From Mycobacterium sp. (GTDB taxonomy: Bacteria; Actinomycetota; Actinomycetes; Mycobacteriales; Mycobacteriaceae), in assembly GCA_016197405.1 (NCBI GenBank), contig JACPVR010000018.1:141740-205739 (forward strand): a DNA stretch of 64,000 nt, given 5' to 3'. How positions within the stretch are numbered: position 1 is the stretch's first letter; every line of letters begins with the position of its first letter. Shown here piece by piece: positions 62,370 through 64,000 of the stretch. Position numbers and translations under genes: made by a program. The notes under the pieces were generated by a model, which was not told the origin of the DNA, ran no database searches, and saw only the letters and a program-made list of their open reading frames with translations.

Positions 62370-64000
62370 TTTCTGATCGCCAGCACGAACGGTCCGATGT
62401 CCTTGACGGTGAAATCGTCGGCGAACAGCGCCGAGTCCAGCTCCACGGTGTAGCGGCGCACATTGGGCTGGTTGGGGTAGACGTCCTCGGCCAGCCGCAG
62501 GGTGTAGGTGCTGCCCGATCCGGTGCCTGCGCCGCGGCGCATCAGGAACACCGTCGGCGGCTGCCACGGCAGTTCGTCGAGCTTGCGGACGAACTCGGCC
62601 GACGTGGTCAGATCGCTCCAGTCCCCGATGGCCGCGGCCCGCTCGTCGAACTGCGCCAACGGATTGGCGTAGTGCGATGTCAGACCCTGGAAGCCCAGGT
62701 AGGGGTAGTACGCCAGGAAGCTGTAGTCGGCGGTCAGCACCACGGTCTCGTCGCGCGGGCGACCGGTGGCGGCCACGATGGCGGCGTCGATCTGCGGGTA
62801 GAACTTCTCGGCGGCCGGCGGGCGGCGGTCGCCGCGTTGTCCGTCGCCGTCGGTATCGGTGTAGGCCACCGCGATGTCGGGGCGCAACGTGTCGGGAATG
62901 TCCTGGCTGAAGGCCATACCGCCGGCCAATCCGACGACCACCGCCACCGGGATGAGGCGCCGGCCCCAGCGGGCCGCGGCCACCTGCGTGAGCTCGATGA
63001 ATCCGAAGGCGCCCGCCGCCGCCAGCAGCGTGGTCAGGGTCGGCTGCAGCCGGAAGGACAGCAACGTGGAGCCGGCCAACGTGGTGAGCATCGACAGCAG
63101 CGACCACAGATAGATCGAGAGCACACCGATCGCCAGGGCCCCGGCCCGCACCGAGGATCGCGCGCGCAGGATCATCCACAGGGTGCCGAGCAGGCACAAC
63201 GCGCCCAGCAGGGAGAACTGCAGCATCGGGAAGGTCAGCACCGCGCCGTCGGCGGGCAGATAGTGCTGGGCGCTGCCGGTACCCGACATCGGATCGCGCG
63301 CCGCGCGCAGCAGGAACGGCAGCCAGGTGATCAGTGCGATCAGCAGCGCGATCACGCCGGCGACGGCCAGTCGCAGCAGCGGTTCCCAGCTGCGTCGGGT
63401 GACTGCGAGCAGCACCGCCATGACGGTCACCGTCAGCGCCGCCAGTCCCGGCAGCAGGGTGTAGATGGTGGCGGAGATACCGAGGAATATGCCGGTGCCC
63501 ACGACCGCGGCCCAGCCTCCGCCGCGCGCCTGACCCCGCAGCCCGGACCAGGCCAGCACCAGCACCGGCGGCAGCAACGCGGTGATCATCGCGCTGTAGG
63601 GCTCGGGTGAGGCGTAGGCCAGTGTCACCGCCGCGGTGGTGACGGTGACGATGAGCGCACTCTCGAACCGGATGAGCGCCGACCACAACACGAAGGCCAG
63701 TGCCACGGCGACCGCGATCGAGGTGATCGCCCACGGTTTGTACATCTCCCAGCCCGGGGTGCCGGTCAGCGCTGCGGCCCGGCCACCGATCCAGAACCAG
63801 CCTGGCGGGTAGAACGGCGGCAGACCGGCATAGGTCATATCGGCCAGGGCCGGGCTGTCGGTGAACCGGGTCAGGTATTCGGTGCGGAACTGCTGATCGA
63901 CGGAGATGCCGAAAAGGTAGAGCTTGGTGGCGCCCAGCGGCATGGCCAGCGTCGCCAATACGAATGCCACCAGGAAGACGACCGCGGTCAGGCGGGCCAG
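62366..64000 (-). CDS. aftA: AftA arabinofuranosyltransferase, 5'-truncated by window end
   Basis: AftA adds the first arabinose to the galactan chain. About 544 C-terminal residues are visible; the full M. tuberculosis protein has about 643. GT-C features are the FRTEYLTRFTDSP loop, YAGLPPFYPPGWFW, many helices and a C-terminal soluble domain ending IGPFVLAIRK. The stop overlaps embC by 4 bp, so the order is aftA-embC-embA-embB as in M. tuberculosis. The start lies beyond position 64000. Confidence 0.93.
   Translation of the reverse strand: MARLTAVVFLVAFVLATLAMPLGATKLYLFGISVDQQFRTEYLTRFTDSPALADMTYAGLPPFYPPGWFWIGGRAAALTGTPGWEMYKPWAITSIAVAVALAFVLWSALIRFESALIVTVTTAAVTLAYASPEPYSAMITALLPPVLVLAWSGLRGQARGGGWAAVVGTGIFLGISATIYTLLPGLAALTVTVMAVLLAVTRRSWEPLLRLAVAGVIALLIALITWLPFLLRAARDPMSGTGSAQHYLPADGAVLTFPMLQFSLLGALCLLGTLWMILRARSSVRAGALAIGVLSIYLWSLLSMLTTLAGSTLLSFRLQPTLTTLLAAAGAFGFIELTQVAAARWGRRLIPVAVVVGLAGGMAFSQDIPDTLRPDIAVAYTDTDGDGQRGDRRPPAAEKFYPQIDAAIVAATGRPRDETVVLTADYSFLAYYPYLGFQGLTSHYANPLAQFDERAAAIGDWSDLTTSAEFVRKLDELPWQPPTVFLMRRGAGTGSGSTYTLRLAEDVYPNQPNVRRYTVELDSALFADDFTVKDIGPFVLAIRK

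Noticed and set aside
59121..63734. A single 1537-codon frame read as an AftA-EmbC fusion
   Set aside because: The upstream part is an out-of-frame shadow of aftA; embC has its own ATG at 62369 overlapping the aftA stop.

Overview
The window is high-GC actinobacterial DNA from a mycobacterium, probably a rapid-growing Mycolicibacterium-type species. The evidence is gene content and gene order that closely follow the M. tuberculosis stretch from about Rv3839 to Rv3860 (bfrB, glpQ1, Rv3843c, Rv3847, espR, Rv3850, hns, rraA, ethA-ethR, the PHP protein, gltD-gltB, Rv3860), followed by a complete ESX-2 type VII secretion locus and the aftA-embC-embA-embB arabinosyltransferase operon. The species assignment is inference; comparisons with M. 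tuberculosis are from memory and no database was searched.

Layout. 1-9.1 kb: end of a DUF2470 gene, a CPBP membrane protease, an LCP cell-wall ligase, ferritin bfrB with an IdeR-type box, a broken glpQ1, a zinc-ribbon membrane protein, a rhodanese, a 51-residue membrane protein, a nickel superoxide dismutase with its maturation peptidase (sodN/sodX), an Rv3847-like gene, a manganese (yybP-ykoY) riboswitch in front of a GDT1/TMEM165-type transporter, and espR. 9.1-18.7 kb: a membrane protein/ImmA-type protease pair, a low-complexity envelope protein, an Rv3850-like gene, a copper module (membrane protein, YcnI, CopC, CopD), hns, rraA, and the divergent ethA/ethR pair with a three-copy operator. 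18.7-30 kb: a DinB polymerase with a LexA box over its start, a PHP phosphoesterase, an F420-type oxidoreductase, a 46-residue protein, gltD carrying an in-frame TGA, gltB, a DUF899 protein and a small secreted protein.

30.1-49.6 kb: an Rv3860-type ATPase, then ESX-2 on the minus strand in the order eccB2, eccC2, PE36, PPE69, esxD, esxC, espG2, Rv3888c-like ATPase, eccD2, mycP2, eccE2, eccA2, preceded by a YbaB-type gene and an Rv3899c-like gene. ESX-1, which separates Rv3860 from ESX-2 in M. tuberculosis, is absent here. 49.6-64 kb: a metallo-beta-lactamase-fold hydrolase, a short-chain dehydrogenase, an acidic secreted protein, then embB, embA, embC and the 5'-truncated aftA, mostly joined by 4-bp start/stop overlaps.

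How the genes work together: the window combines envelope building (LCP, AftA/EmbCAB), protein export (ESX-2), metal and oxidant handling (BfrB/IdeR, NiSOD, Mn riboswitch/GDT1, YcnI-CopCD), nucleoid-associated regulators (EspR, Hns) and nitrogen assimilation (GltBD). Two core genes look broken (glpQ1, gltD). The items most worth following up are ESX-2 without ESX-1, the Mn riboswitch, the NiSOD hook change, the DnaA-box cluster, the EspR-ImmA-membrane protein neighbourhood and the gltD stop codon. No tRNA, rRNA, insertion sequence, prophage or CRISPR array was recognised.
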